Assembly: GCF_024022995.1 (NCBI RefSeq)
Contig: NZ_CP099582.1
Coordinates: forward strand, 372,001 to 436,000
DNA length: 64,000 bases
Source of the DNA: Thermococcus aggregans
GTDB lineage: Archaea; Methanobacteriota_B; Thermococci; Thermococcales; Thermococcaceae
Direction: 5' to 3'
The translations under genes were made by a program, and so were the position numbers. Position 1 is the first letter of the stretch, and each line of letters opens with the position of its first letter. Below the pieces are notes generated by a model, which was not told where the DNA came from, did not search any database, and was given only the letters and a program-made list of their open reading frames with translations. Below, in pieces: positions 49,954 through 58,890 of the stretch.

Positions 49954-52035
49954 ATGAACGCGCTCCGTGAAGAATTCAAAAACAAAAGTGAGGTGTTTTT
50001 GATATTTATTGCCTATGCATCCTTCGTTGTTCTTGTATACTATCAAATATTCATTAAAAGCATCCCACCCCTAATATGGGATCAGGCAATCCATTTCATG
50101 GATAGCATTAAATATTATCGCGCATTGAGAGACCTAAGTCTCACTCCCCTTATTTTTGCAGATAGATATTACCCACCATTTCCCCAGCTTTTGGCAATTC
50201 CTGGATATGTGATTTTTGGGGAATCCCCCGAAGTCGGAATTTTCACCGTGAATCTTATAGCAGTTGGATTAATTAGCTACTCTATCTACAAACTCTCCAA
50301 AATACTAGACATAAAAAAATCAGGCTTTTTGGCAGTTCTTGTTCTTTTGACTTCTCCGATAGTGCTTGATCAATCAATAGTTTTCATGGTAGATTTAACG
50401 CTAACTGCAATGGTTACAGTTGCTTGGTATTTTCTTCTAAGAGCTGAGGAATTCAAATCGAGAAAGTACTCAATTCTCGCTGGGATAACCGCAGGCTTGG
50501 GCTTGCTGTGCAAATGGACTTTTCCGTTTTTCATTGCTGTTCCAGTGTTGTATGGGTTAATAAAGGGATTCAAGAACAACTGTGTTCACAAGGAGACTTT
50601 AAAATGTGAGATACTTAGCAATTTTGCTCTTTTTGTTTTGGTGGCTTTTGTGATTTCGGCGTGGTGGTACTTGCCAAACTTGAAAGTGTTAATACCCGCA
50701 CTATTATACAACAGTAGAGTGAGTGGTGCCTTGGAAGGAGACCCAGAAGTGTTTTCATTTCAATCAATTCTGTACTACCTTTGGGTGTTTGTTAATTATT
50801 ATCTCGGTCTGCTGGGGTTTGTTGTGTTTACTATTGTGTTGTTCTATGTCTGTAAGGAAAGAAGACAAAATACGCTAACAAATCTTTTATTGTTCCAGTT
50901 AATTTTCTCTTACGTTCTTTTCACATTAACCCGGAATAAAGCTCCCCGATTTTTAATGCCAATAATTCCACTTTTGGCTATGTTGGTTTCCTATGGTACT
51001 GAAAGTTTGGTAAGACAGAACAAAAAAGTGCTAAGCATTTCGATTACAGTTATTCTTGGGATCTCTGGGGTTTTTAATGTTTTGACATTTCTTGGTGCTC
51101 TCCAACCAACATCGATCACTCAAAGCTCTTTAATTGCAATAAATGGGGGAAAATTGTACTTTACTGGAGTTTACGAAAGTAGAGCATTTGGACATTCAGA
51201 ATGGGGAGCTTACTTGAAAACCACAGAAAAGGACTGGAAGATCGATGATATTCTTTCGGCAATAGGTTGCCCCCAAACTCAGAAGAAATTATATGTTCTG
51301 GCCAATAATCCATGGATAACTTGGCCGTTAAGGTATATGGCATTGCTTAGGGGATGTAATATCGAGGTTATAGAACCTATTGAAGAAAACTATCTCCTCT
51401 CCATTGCTTCAGACTATGTTCTTTACACTGAGGGAGGCTTTCTAGCTGAACCGTGGGCCATTAATTATACTTTGAAAGCCAGGGAATTGTTCATTCATTA
51501 TAACAATAGTAGCGGACACTTTATAGGAATTAACAGATTCCAATTTCCAGATAGTGAAGGAATTCTTTATAAAAGAAGCTCAAACTACACACTCTTACTC
51601 TCGAACTTATCAACAGATATAACGAAAAAGAGATGTTCAATCTCCAAGCCTATTTTTGCTCAGAAAATAGAACTTATAGGCTTGTGCATTTATCAAACAA
51701 TGCATGATAAACATGTGCTTTTAATTGAATACTACTGGAGAACAAATTCGCCCATAGAAAGAGATTATGAAATATTTGTGCACTTTACCGACGAAAAAGG
51801 GAACATTATTTTTCAACAGGATCACCAACCTTGTGGAGGAAAGTGTCCCACTTCAAGTTGGAAACCTGGAGAAATAATCCACGAAGCATACATAGTCAAA
51901 ATTCCAGCTCAAGGTACTTATCAAATTCGCATTGGATTTTGGTATCCCGACACTGGAGAGAAACTTCCCGTAGATGAGGCTCACAACGATGGATACAATA
52001 GGGCAATTATAGAGACTTGTGAGTTCCCACTTTAA
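49954..52035 (+). CDS. GT-C membrane glycosyltransferase (PMT/ArnT-like)
   Basis: A 693-residue protein. About 10-11 membrane segments carry the acidic loop-1 pair typical of GT-C enzymes (PPLIWDQAIHFMDSIKYY) and ADRYYPPFPQLLAIPGYVIF. AGLGLLCKWTFPFFIAVPVL matches the PMT/ArnT fold. A C-terminal extracellular beta domain of about 200 residues follows. It would use a lipid-phosphate sugar to modify a protein or lipid at the outer face. ATG 49954 follows GAGG and a TTTTAAA box at 49917-49923. The 27-residue longer reading would start upstream of that promoter. Confidence 0.8.
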   Translation: MNALREEFKNKSEVFLIFIAYASFVVLVYYQIFIKSIPPLIWDQAIHFMDSIKYYRALRDLSLTPLIFADRYYPPFPQLLAIPGYVIFGESPEVGIFTVNLIAVGLISYSIYKLSKILDIKKSGFLAVLVLLTSPIVLDQSIVFMVDLTLTAMVTVAWYFLLRAEEFKSRKYSILAGITAGLGLLCKWTFPFFIAVPVLYGLIKGFKNNCVHKETLKCEILSNFALFVLVAFVISAWWYLPNLKVLIPALLYNSRVSGALEGDPEVFSFQSILYYLWVFVNYYLGLLGFVVFTIVLFYVCKERRQNTLTNLLLFQLIFSYVLFTLTRNKAPRFLMPIIPLLAMLVSYGTESLVRQNKKVLSISITVILGISGVFNVLTFLGALQPTSITQSSLIAINGGKLYFTGVYESRAFGHSEWGAYLKTTEKDWKIDDILSAIGCPQTQKKLYVLANNPWITWPLRYMALLRGCNIEVIEPIEENYLLSIASDYVLYTEGGFLAEPWAINYTLKARELFIHYNNSSGHFIGINRFQFPDSEGILYKRSSNYTLLLSNLSTDITKKRCSISKPIFAQKIELIGLCIYQTMHDKHVLLIEYYWRTNSPIERDYEIFVHFTDEKGNIIFQQDHQPCGGKCPTSSWKPGEIIHEAYIVKIPAQGTYQIRIGFWYPDTGEKLPVDEAHNDGYNRAIIETCEFPL

Positions 52036-52170
52036 ATGAAGTCTAATTCTTTTTTCCAAAACACTTTCACAGCCTAAGTTTAGTATCCTGCAGATTATCC
52101 TTGTAGTATTCCAAACCTATGAGGAAAGTCTTTTAAGTTTCCGAACGTTTTGTTTTTTTGGGATTGAGTG

Positions 52171-52857
52171 ATGAGGAGAGAACTGCTTTATGTTTTAGTT
52201 TTGGCATCTGTTATAGCTCTGGGCACTCTGCTAATAGTATACCCCAAAACGAGTCCCGGATATAGTCTGGCTTATTTTGACAACTTGACTACCCCAAATT
52301 ACATAATTCCCAATCAAACTTACGAAATGAGTTTTGTAATAGAATCACATGAAAGAGAAAGGACAAAGTATGAGTTTGAAGTTTTTATAAACAATCATAA
52401 AATAAAGAGCGGCGAAGTTGTTCTAGAACCTCAAGAAAAACACTCAATATCTTTCAACTTTTCCGTATCGGAAGTTGAGTATGAGAAAATAACCCTAGAA
52501 ACGAGAACTGAAAAATATTTGATAAACGGCTCCATAATTCTCGGCACACATTCTAGTTTAAACAATGCATCTGAATTGGGCATCTTGTTGCTAGACAATA
52601 ACCTTACGCTTAACTTAGCTTTTCCGATAACTGGGACACCACTTCACGTCTCTCATGTTCGGAATATTTCCGAAGGAAATGAAACTTTAGCGGAAATAAT
52701 AGAATACGACCTAACAGAAATTAATGAGACTTACATCCTAACCAGAAAGTACTCAAAGGTAAAATACGTTGCAGAACCAGTAAAAGTTAAGGTCATTGTT
52801 AAATCTCAGAACGAAGAGTATCCTTTACTCCTCACAATTCCCATAAAGGAGGGGTGA
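52171..52857 (+). CDS. Single-pass surface protein of unknown function
   Basis: A 228-residue protein with one N-terminal membrane segment (LLYVLVLASVIALGTLLIVY) and a beta-rich extracellular domain with several sequons. The general pattern recalls the ectodomain of DUF1616 proteins, without the four-segment membrane part. CTTTTAAG at about 52130-52137 is a possible TATA box. It overlaps the next gene by 4 nt (GTGA), so the two are probably made together. Confidence 0.65.
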   Translation: MRRELLYVLVLASVIALGTLLIVYPKTSPGYSLAYFDNLTTPNYIIPNQTYEMSFVIESHERERTKYEFEVFINNHKIKSGEVVLEPQEKHSISFNFSVSEVEYEKITLETRTEKYLINGSIILGTHSSLNNASELGILLLDNNLTLNLAFPITGTPLHVSHVRNISEGNETLAEIIEYDLTEINETYILTRKYSKVKYVAEPVKVKVIVKSQNEEYPLLLTIPIKEG

Positions 52858-55022
52858 AGTTGGATATTACGCTCCTCATTCTTTTCCTGTTTATCCTTGG
52901 AACAATGTATCTGGTCACCAGCGAAAAATTGACAAAAAATGCTACACTATTTCTTATTCTGTTTTTTGCTTTCATAGTTTGGTACTATATTCGATTTGGT
53001 TTTGGGCGATACTTCACAAGCTTTGATGAATCCTACTACACCTCCCTTCTGGGGGATCGTTATTGGTACAGCAACTGGCCGATCTCTGGATTTGCTACCC
53101 CTTTTCTGCTCCATAAATTGAATGACGTAATCTCCGACCCAATCATTACAACACTAACTTTCTCTGCCTTAGTCTTCCTGATTTATGTGATCTTTCTTTA
53201 CTGGTTTTACAAAAAGATGGGGCTTGACGAAAGAGCTTCTTTGTTCTCCCTGTTAGTCCTTTTTATGTCCAGCTATTACATCTGGCCAGCAATGGAAGTT
53301 AGACCCCAACAATTAGGACTCATAGTAGGTGCGTCCTTATTCCTAGCTCTAAGATCAAGACATAAGAGATTGTTAGCCCCTATTCTTTCTGTGTTACTTG
53401 TTTTAACTCATATCCTGTCGTTTATTGTATTTTCGATACTGCTACTGGTACATACCATGTTAGAAGTTGTAATCAAAGGAAAAAACCGTAGAACGGAGCT
53501 TTTAACGATATCTTTTTCAATAGTATCGGGATGGGTGGTTTTTCTCATATTTTCCCCATATAACAAGATGGTAGCTTCGTTAGTATGGGTAATAAAAAAC
53601 ACAAAAATAATTGGCAAAGCACCGTTATGGGATCATTTTTCGATCATATCCACTATTCTGTTAGTGATTGGCTTCTACATCGTAGTCAGGATTACGGATT
53701 TTGCTACTAAGAGGGTAGACACATTAAAAAACATTTGGGAGGTTACAACAGCGATTGTTAAAAGATTCAAGCCCTATATATTTGGATTATCTTTTGCACT
53801 TGTTATGATAGGCTTGTACTTGCAGTTTAAACTTAGGGCCGATGTTTATACAACCGTATATTCAAATTCCGCAGTAACATTTCTTTTACTTCAGTTTGGC
53901 AATCTGTTCTTCGCCATAGTGTACATCAAGGAAGTTATAAACAAAATACCAAAAAATGCTTTTCAGGACTTGGATGTTATCTCGATAATTTTAGTCTTTG
54001 TCGGAGGATTGGGTCTCCTTGCTTCCATTTTAATGCCAAGTTCTGGAGGGTGGTCATTTAACAACTGGCTAGTTAGAATAGTCCAGTACTTTGTACCTTT
54101 TGCTACGCCAATAGTGGCTCTTTCTTTAATGCGAGACTTAAAGGAGACAACTCAAAAAGTTAAACTTCTTATCACGGTAACACTCAGTCTTTTGATATTC
54201 TTGAGCGTCTTAAATGTAGCCAGACCCCCGCAACTCTATAATTATGATCTCACTTGGGATGAAGAAACAATAAATGTAGCAAAAAAAGCAAAATTCAATG
54301 CGTTTTTGGGATTCAGAACAACTCCGTCAGATTTCAAAAGGATTTCAGTCGAAAACTTGCTCAGAGCCTATGGAAGACTATCCACCGACTATGTAACTCC
54401 CCAAGGATCGGTTTTATTATCAAGTGACAATTATTATCTGCTATCTGCTCCGTTTACTCCAATAAAACTCGGAGAAATCAAAAAGTATCAAAATCTTTAC
54501 ATTGTTCCTTCGTCGCCCACTGAAGAGTATCACGCTTATCTTATATTCCATGAGCATTCACTAATAGAGACAGACAAATGTAGCGGAGTTTCTCCACTTT
54601 TAATTATTGGAGGGCCTCTTTCAAATAAGTGCACAAAACAACTTGAAGAAAAAAGAGCAACGTTGGTATCATTCTCAGAAAATGGCTTAGTCTCCCCACA
54701 CAGTATATACCCCTACCCCCAGTCCGGGAAAAATTGGTGGGATGTGGAAAATGGACTCTTTGTAATTCAATCATTAGAACACGAGGGAGATTTTATAATT
54801 CTGATAGAAGGAACAAACATAGACTCCACAATTGCAGGTATGTATTATTTTGAAAATTTTGTATACAAAGCAGAAATGTATTCGGAATGCTCGTATATCA
54901 TAGGGGAATGGAGAGAGAAAGACGGCCAAGTATGGGATAAACTCAAATTTGACCCAGAAGACAAAAATGGCTTTAGCGAAGGGGATGAAATTAAAATCTT
55001 AGAGGTAGGATGTTCTGGTTAG
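52854..55022 (+). CDS. Multi-pass GT-C-like protein with an S-layer-type C-terminal domain
   Basis: A 722-residue protein. Residues 1-470 hold about 12 membrane segments with an acidic first loop (GRYFTSFDESYYTSLLGDRY), as in GT-C enzymes. The last roughly 150 residues align with the C-terminus of the 1920-residue S-layer protein: LLIIGGPLSNK to VVSVGGPAVNE, LIEGTNIDSTIAGMYYFEN to TIYGTDADSTLAGAYYFAN, and FDPEDKNGFSEGDEIKIL to LDPADDSGFNPADTITIV. A shared domain on a membrane protein suggests contact with, or anchoring of, the S-layer. The start is GTG 52854, overlapping the previous stop. Function beyond that is unknown. Confidence 0.75.
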   Translation: MKLDITLLILFLFILGTMYLVTSEKLTKNATLFLILFFAFIVWYYIRFGFGRYFTSFDESYYTSLLGDRYWYSNWPISGFATPFLLHKLNDVISDPIITTLTFSALVFLIYVIFLYWFYKKMGLDERASLFSLLVLFMSSYYIWPAMEVRPQQLGLIVGASLFLALRSRHKRLLAPILSVLLVLTHILSFIVFSILLLVHTMLEVVIKGKNRRTELLTISFSIVSGWVVFLIFSPYNKMVASLVWVIKNTKIIGKAPLWDHFSIISTILLVIGFYIVVRITDFATKRVDTLKNIWEVTTAIVKRFKPYIFGLSFALVMIGLYLQFKLRADVYTTVYSNSAVTFLLLQFGNLFFAIVYIKEVINKIPKNAFQDLDVISIILVFVGGLGLLASILMPSSGGWSFNNWLVRIVQYFVPFATPIVALSLMRDLKETTQKVKLLITVTLSLLIFLSVLNVARPPQLYNYDLTWDEETINVAKKAKFNAFLGFRTTPSDFKRISVENLLRAYGRLSTDYVTPQGSVLLSSDNYYLLSAPFTPIKLGEIKKYQNLYIVPSSPTEEYHAYLIFHEHSLIETDKCSGVSPLLIIGGPLSNKCTKQLEEKRATLVSFSENGLVSPHSIYPYPQSGKNWWDVENGLFVIQSLEHEGDFIILIEGTNIDSTIAGMYYFENFVYKAEMYSECSYIIGEWREKDGQVWDKLKFDPEDKNGFSEGDEIKILEVGCSG

Positions 55023-55100
55023 ATCAGAAGTGCTCATTCCATAATTTCACTGCCCCCTGTGTAGTCTCTTCTTTCAATTTCTTAACTCCCAAGGACGAAA

Positions 55101-55110
55101 TACTTTTTAA
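55101..55110 (+). promoter_or_regulatory. Promoter of the TasA-like gene
   Basis: TACTTTTTAA preceded by the purine-rich element GGACGAAA is a good BRE/TATA. The ATG is 45 nt downstream, with TGGGGTT before it. The gap 55023-55100 holds no gene. Confidence 0.6.
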
Positions 55111-55154
55111 CTCAATAACATATTACTTCTCAAAATTGTAGTGGGGTTATCATA

Positions 55155-55751
55155 ATGAGGAAGGAAATCGTATTCATGATGCTGGGGTTGTTGTTGGGAG
55201 TAATGGGCTTTAAAGTAGGCACTGCGCTCTTCAGCGACATCAGTCTCTCTGAGAAAAACGAGATCTCCACAGGAGAATTCGACATAAGAATCAGCAAAAC
55301 AGGGGATAGGTTCTACAACGATTTGAAGCTCTTTGAGCTCGATAACCTAAAACCCGGAGACGAAGCAAACGTTAGCTTCTACATAAAAAACGGTGGAGAA
55401 ATAGAAATATCGAAAATAATCATGACTCCCAGAGTCCAGGACTTAGAGGATGGAGAGCTCACAGATGCTGAATCCCTTGTGGACTTCACTCCAGAAGAAG
55501 GGGAGCTAAGCAAAAGCATAATAATCGAGTGGATAGTGGTAACGAGGAGCAACGAAACCTACACCCTCAAAGAGTATTCGGAAAAGACCTTATATGAGCT
55601 TAACAACCAAGCAATATCCCTATTAAAAACTCCTCTTGCCCCATCGGAAACCCTTAAAGTGTCAATGTTTTTCCTTGTTGACCCAAATGCCACTAATGAA
55701 ATCCAGAAGGATCTCTCCCTGATCTCGCTCCAAATCTATGCAGAGCAGTGA
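55155..55751 (+). CDS. TasA/camelysin-like secreted protein
   Basis: A 198-residue protein with an N-terminal membrane or signal segment (EIVFMMLGLLLGVMGFKVGT), followed by ALFSDISLSEKNEISTGEFD. This is the characteristic start of TasA, CalY and SipW-dependent matrix proteins (x-FSD-x...N-x2-x-x-G-x-x-D). The rest is a beta domain (LKPGDEANVSFYIKNGGEIE). In bacteria such proteins form biofilm fibres, and relatives in archaea form bundling pili. No SipW-type peptidase gene is seen nearby. It overlaps nothing and has its own promoter. Confidence 0.75.
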   Translation: MRKEIVFMMLGLLLGVMGFKVGTALFSDISLSEKNEISTGEFDIRISKTGDRFYNDLKLFELDNLKPGDEANVSFYIKNGGEIEISKIIMTPRVQDLEDGELTDAESLVDFTPEEGELSKSIIIEWIVVTRSNETYTLKEYSEKTLYELNNQAISLLKTPLAPSETLKVSMFFLVDPNATNEIQKDLSLISLQIYAEQ

Positions 55752-55791
55752 GTTTTTAAACTCCCTTTCGTTTTCTTCTCTGGTGCTAGCG

Positions 55792-56589
55792 ATGATCGGC
55801 ATAATTTTCGATATGGACGGAGTCATCTATAGGGGAAACGAACCCATCGAGGGAGCCAAAGAGGTTATCGAGTTTTTAAAATCCCAAAAAGTCCCGTTCA
55901 TTTTTCTCACCAACAATTCTACCAGAAATGCCAGAATGTACAAAGAAAAGCTCGAGAAGATGGGAATCGAAGTTGAAGAAAACCAGATAATAACCTCCGG
56001 ATACGCTACAGCCAGATATCTGGAGAAGCACTTTGAAAAGGGCAACGTTTTTGTAATAGGTGGAAAAGGCCTTTTGGAAGAGATAAAAGCCATAGGCTGG
56101 CCTGTAATAAGCCTCGAAGAAGCAAAAGAGAAGTGGAGGGAAATAAATTACGTTGTAGTTGGTCTAGACCCTCAACTCACCTATGAAAAGCTCAAATACG
56201 GGTGTTTGGCCATACGTAACGGCGCCCACTTTATAGGGACTAACCCTGACACAACTTACCCAAGTGAAGAAGGTATTTTGCCCGGAGCTGGCGCAATAAT
56301 CGCCGCCCTAAAAACCGCGACCGAAAAGGAGCCTTTAATCATTGGCAAACCAAACAAACCGGTCTTTGAAGTGGTAAAGGAAAAGCTCAATGCAGATGAG
56401 ATATGGGTTGTTGGGGATAGGTTAGATACGGACATGGCGTTTGCAAAGAAGATAAATGCCAAGGCCATAATGGTGCTTACGGGCGTCAACACCCTCAAGG
56501 ATGTGGAAAAGAGTGAAATAAAGCCCGATGTTGTGATGCCTAGCATCAAGGGGCTCAAGAAATATCTGGAAGCCTATCTGGAGGGGTAA
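55792..56589 (+). CDS. HAD-superfamily hydrolase, NagD-like phosphatase
   Basis: A 265-residue HAD protein. The nucleophile motif is IIFDMDGVIYRG, motif II is FIFLTNNSTRN, and the Lys with DxxD motif is in IIGKPNKP and WVVGDRLDTDM. The long cap domain places it in the NagD/4-nitrophenylphosphatase branch. The substrate is uncertain (p-nitrophenylphosphatase or phosphoglycolate-type). ATG 55792 is preferred (GGTG upstream, TTTTTAAA box at about 55753-55760). The track start at 55738 lies inside the previous gene. Confidence 0.85.
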   Translation: MIGIIFDMDGVIYRGNEPIEGAKEVIEFLKSQKVPFIFLTNNSTRNARMYKEKLEKMGIEVEENQIITSGYATARYLEKHFEKGNVFVIGGKGLLEEIKAIGWPVISLEEAKEKWREINYVVVGLDPQLTYEKLKYGCLAIRNGAHFIGTNPDTTYPSEEGILPGAGAIIAALKTATEKEPLIIGKPNKPVFEVVKEKLNADEIWVVGDRLDTDMAFAKKINAKAIMVLTGVNTLKDVEKSEIKPDVVMPSIKGLKKYLEAYLEG

Positions 56590-56659
56590 AGCCCTAGGGG
56601 TAGAGATACTCCCAACCATACATTATTCACACGATAGATGTAGTTTTAGCATCGAAAGA

Positions 56660-56667
56660 TTTATAAA
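56660..56667 (+). promoter_or_regulatory. tRNA promoter
   Basis: TTTATAAA at 56660-56667 with CGAAAGA before it lies about 27 nt ahead of the tRNA-Glu 5' end, as expected for an archaeal tRNA TATA box. It probably drives both tRNA genes. Confidence 0.65.
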
Positions 56668-56692
56668 TTAATTTTCGGTTATCAACATCGAC

Positions 56693-56770
56693 GCCCCGGT
56701 GGTGTAGCCCGGTCAATCATGCGGGACTCTCGATCCCGCGACCCGGGTTCAAATCCCGGCCGGGGCACCA
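56693..56770 (+). tRNA. tRNA-Glu (CTC)
   Basis: The acceptor stem GCCCCGG pairs with CCGGGGC. The anticodon arm CGGGA-CTCTCGA-TCCCG gives anticodon CTC, read as Glu GAG. The T arm is CCGGG-TTCAAAT-CCCGG. The discriminator is A and CCA is encoded at 56768-56770. No intron is seen. Confidence 0.95.
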
Positions 56771-56776
56771 GACAAT

Positions 56777-56854
56777 GGGCCCGTGGCTCAGCCTGGTCAG
56801 AGCGCCCGCCTGATAAGCGGGAGGTCCGGGGTTCGAAGCCCCGCGGGCCCACCA
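56777..56854 (+). tRNA. tRNA-Ile (GAT)
   Basis: The acceptor stem GGGCCCG pairs with CGGGCCC. The anticodon arm CCCGC-CTGATAA-GCGGG gives anticodon GAT. The T arm is CCGGG-GTTCGAA-GCCCCG. The discriminator is A, with encoded CCA at 56852-56854. It lies 6 nt after tRNA-Glu, so the two are one transcript. Confidence 0.95.
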
Positions 56855-56919
56855 AAAAGCTCTTCTTGAAAAAGAAGAAACAATTAAAAGCTCAAACTTT
56901 TTTTGAGTCAGGTGATAGC

Positions 56920-58890
56920 ATGCACGTAAAAACTTATATCGCAAAGCTAATCGACCTTGTTGAGCTTGAGCGAGAAGCAGAGATCAACGCTATGCGCGAA
57001 GAGATGCGCAGGCTTAGAGGTTATGAGAGAGAAAAGCTCGGAAGGACTATTCTAAATCTCAACGGAAAAATAGTTGGCGAGGAGTTTGGGTTTAAGCTCG
57101 TCAAATACGGAAGGAAGGAGCCCTTCAAGACGGAAATTGGCGTTGGAGATTTGGTTTTAATCAGCAGAGGAAATCCCTTAATGAGCGACCTTGTTGGAAC
57201 TGTTGTGGAAAAGGGAAGCAGGTTTATCGTAGTTGCCCTCGAATCCGTGCCTTCCTGGGCCTTGAGAAACGTTAGAATAGACCTCTACGCCAACGACATA
57301 ACCTTTAGAAGGCAGATAGAGAACCTGAAAAACCTCAGTGAAAGCGGCATTAGGGCTTTGAAATTTATTCTAAAGCAAGAAAAGCCGACAAAAAGCACTC
57401 CCCAAGAATTCGAGCCCTTTGACAAGAGCCTTAACCCTACTCAGAGAAAGGCCATAAGCCTCGCCCTTGGCAGTGAGGATTTCTTCTTAATACATGGTCC
57501 CTTTGGAACTGGAAAGACAAGAACCCTCGCCGAGCTCATACTTCAGGAGGTCAAAAGAGGAAACAAAGTTCTTGCCACGGCAGAGAGCAACGTTGCAGTT
57601 GACAACCTCGTGGAGAGGCTCTGGGGAAAGGTAAACCTAGTCCGCTTAGGGCACCCTTCGAGGGTCTCAAAGCACCTAAAAGAATCAACGCTCGCATTTC
57701 AAGTAGAAAGCCACGAAAGATACAGAAGAGTGCGAGAGCTAAGAAACAAAGCAGAAAGACTGGCCATGATGAGAGACCAATACAAGAAACCAGTGCCACA
57801 GCTTAGAAGGGGTTTGACCAACAAGCAGATTCTAAAGCTTGCCGAGAAGGGAAGGGGGGCAAGAGGGGTTCCCGCAAAAGAGGTTAGAGAGATGGCGCAG
57901 TGGATAACCCTAAACGAAGGGGTGCAAAAGCTCTACAAATTCGCCGAAAAGATAGAGGAGGAGATAATTAAGGAGGTAATTGAAAAGGCTGACGTTGTTT
58001 TAAGCACGAACTCCTCCGCAGCCCTTGAATTCATAAAAGACGTTGAATTCAACGTAGCAATAATAGATGAGGCATCTCAAGCAACTATTCCAAGCGTTTT
58101 AATTCCAATCGCAAAGGCCAAGCGCTTTGTCCTTGCTGGAGATCACAAGCAGCTGCCACCTACGATTCTAAGCGAAGAGGCAAAGGAGCTTAGTGAGACG
58201 CTCTTCGAGAAGCTTATTGAGCTTTACCCATACAAAGCGAAGATGCTCGAAATACAGTACAGAATGAACGAAAAGCTCATGGAGTTCCCGAGCAGAGAAT
58301 TTTACAACGGAAAGATAAAAGCGGATGAGAGCGTGAAAAATATAACTCTGGCTGACCTGAATGTTAGGGAACCATTTTTCGGAGAGCCTTGGAATTCGAT
58401 TCTCAAAAGAGAGGAACCCCTTGTTTTCGTCGACACAGCCGAGAGGAGAGATAAATGGGAGAGGCAGAGGAAAGGCTCAACATCACGAGAGAACCCCCTT
58501 GAAGCGCTTTTGGTTAAGGAGATAGTTGAGAGGCTTTTGAGAATGGGAGTCAAAGAAGAATGGATTGGAGTTATAACTCCTTACGACGACCAGGTTGACC
58601 TAATACGCTCACTTATCGGCGAAGAGATTGAGGTTCACAGTGTAGATGGCTATCAGGGAAGAGAAAAAGAAGTAATAATCCTTTCCTTCGTGAGGTCAAA
58701 TAAGAAAGGAGAATTGGGGTTTTTAACTGATTTAAGAAGGCTCAACGTTGCCCTAACGAGGGCAAAGAGAAAGCTGATAGCAATTGGGGACAGCGAAACT
58801 CTAAGCAATCACCCCACGTACAAGCGCTTTTTGGAGTTTGTGAAAAGGCATGGAAGGTACATAAGGCTTGGAAACGCTGAAATACACTAA
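56920..58890 (+). CDS. Upf1/IGHMBP2-like superfamily 1 helicase
   Basis: A 656-residue SF1B helicase. Walker A is HGPFGTGKTRTLAEL, motif II is AIIDEASQATIPS, motif III is VLAGDHKQLPPTI, motif IV-V is EIQYRMNEKLMEFPSREFY, and motif VI is RRLNVALTRAKRKL. The N-terminal beta domain of about 130 residues is typical of the SMUBP2/IGHMBP2 branch. It probably unwinds RNA or DNA 5' to 3'. ATG 56920 (GGTGAT upstream) is used; the longer reading from 56719 would run through both tRNA genes. Confidence 0.9.
   Translation: MHVKTYIAKLIDLVELEREAEINAMREEMRRLRGYEREKLGRTILNLNGKIVGEEFGFKLVKYGRKEPFKTEIGVGDLVLISRGNPLMSDLVGTVVEKGSRFIVVALESVPSWALRNVRIDLYANDITFRRQIENLKNLSESGIRALKFILKQEKPTKSTPQEFEPFDKSLNPTQRKAISLALGSEDFFLIHGPFGTGKTRTLAELILQEVKRGNKVLATAESNVAVDNLVERLWGKVNLVRLGHPSRVSKHLKESTLAFQVESHERYRRVRELRNKAERLAMMRDQYKKPVPQLRRGLTNKQILKLAEKGRGARGVPAKEVREMAQWITLNEGVQKLYKFAEKIEEEIIKEVIEKADVVLSTNSSAALEFIKDVEFNVAIIDEASQATIPSVLIPIAKAKRFVLAGDHKQLPPTILSEEAKELSETLFEKLIELYPYKAKMLEIQYRMNEKLMEFPSREFYNGKIKADESVKNITLADLNVREPFFGEPWNSILKREEPLVFVDTAERRDKWERQRKGSTSRENPLEALLVKEIVERLLRMGVKEEWIGVITPYDDQVDLIRSLIGEEIEVHSVDGYQGREKEVIILSFVRSNKKGELGFLTDLRRLNVALTRAKRKLIAIGDSETLSNHPTYKRFLEFVKRHGRYIRLGNAEIH

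Noticed and set aside
56719-56919. 67-codon N-terminal extension of the helicase
   Set aside because: The frame passes through both tRNA genes; ATG 56920 has a good binding site and starts the known domain.
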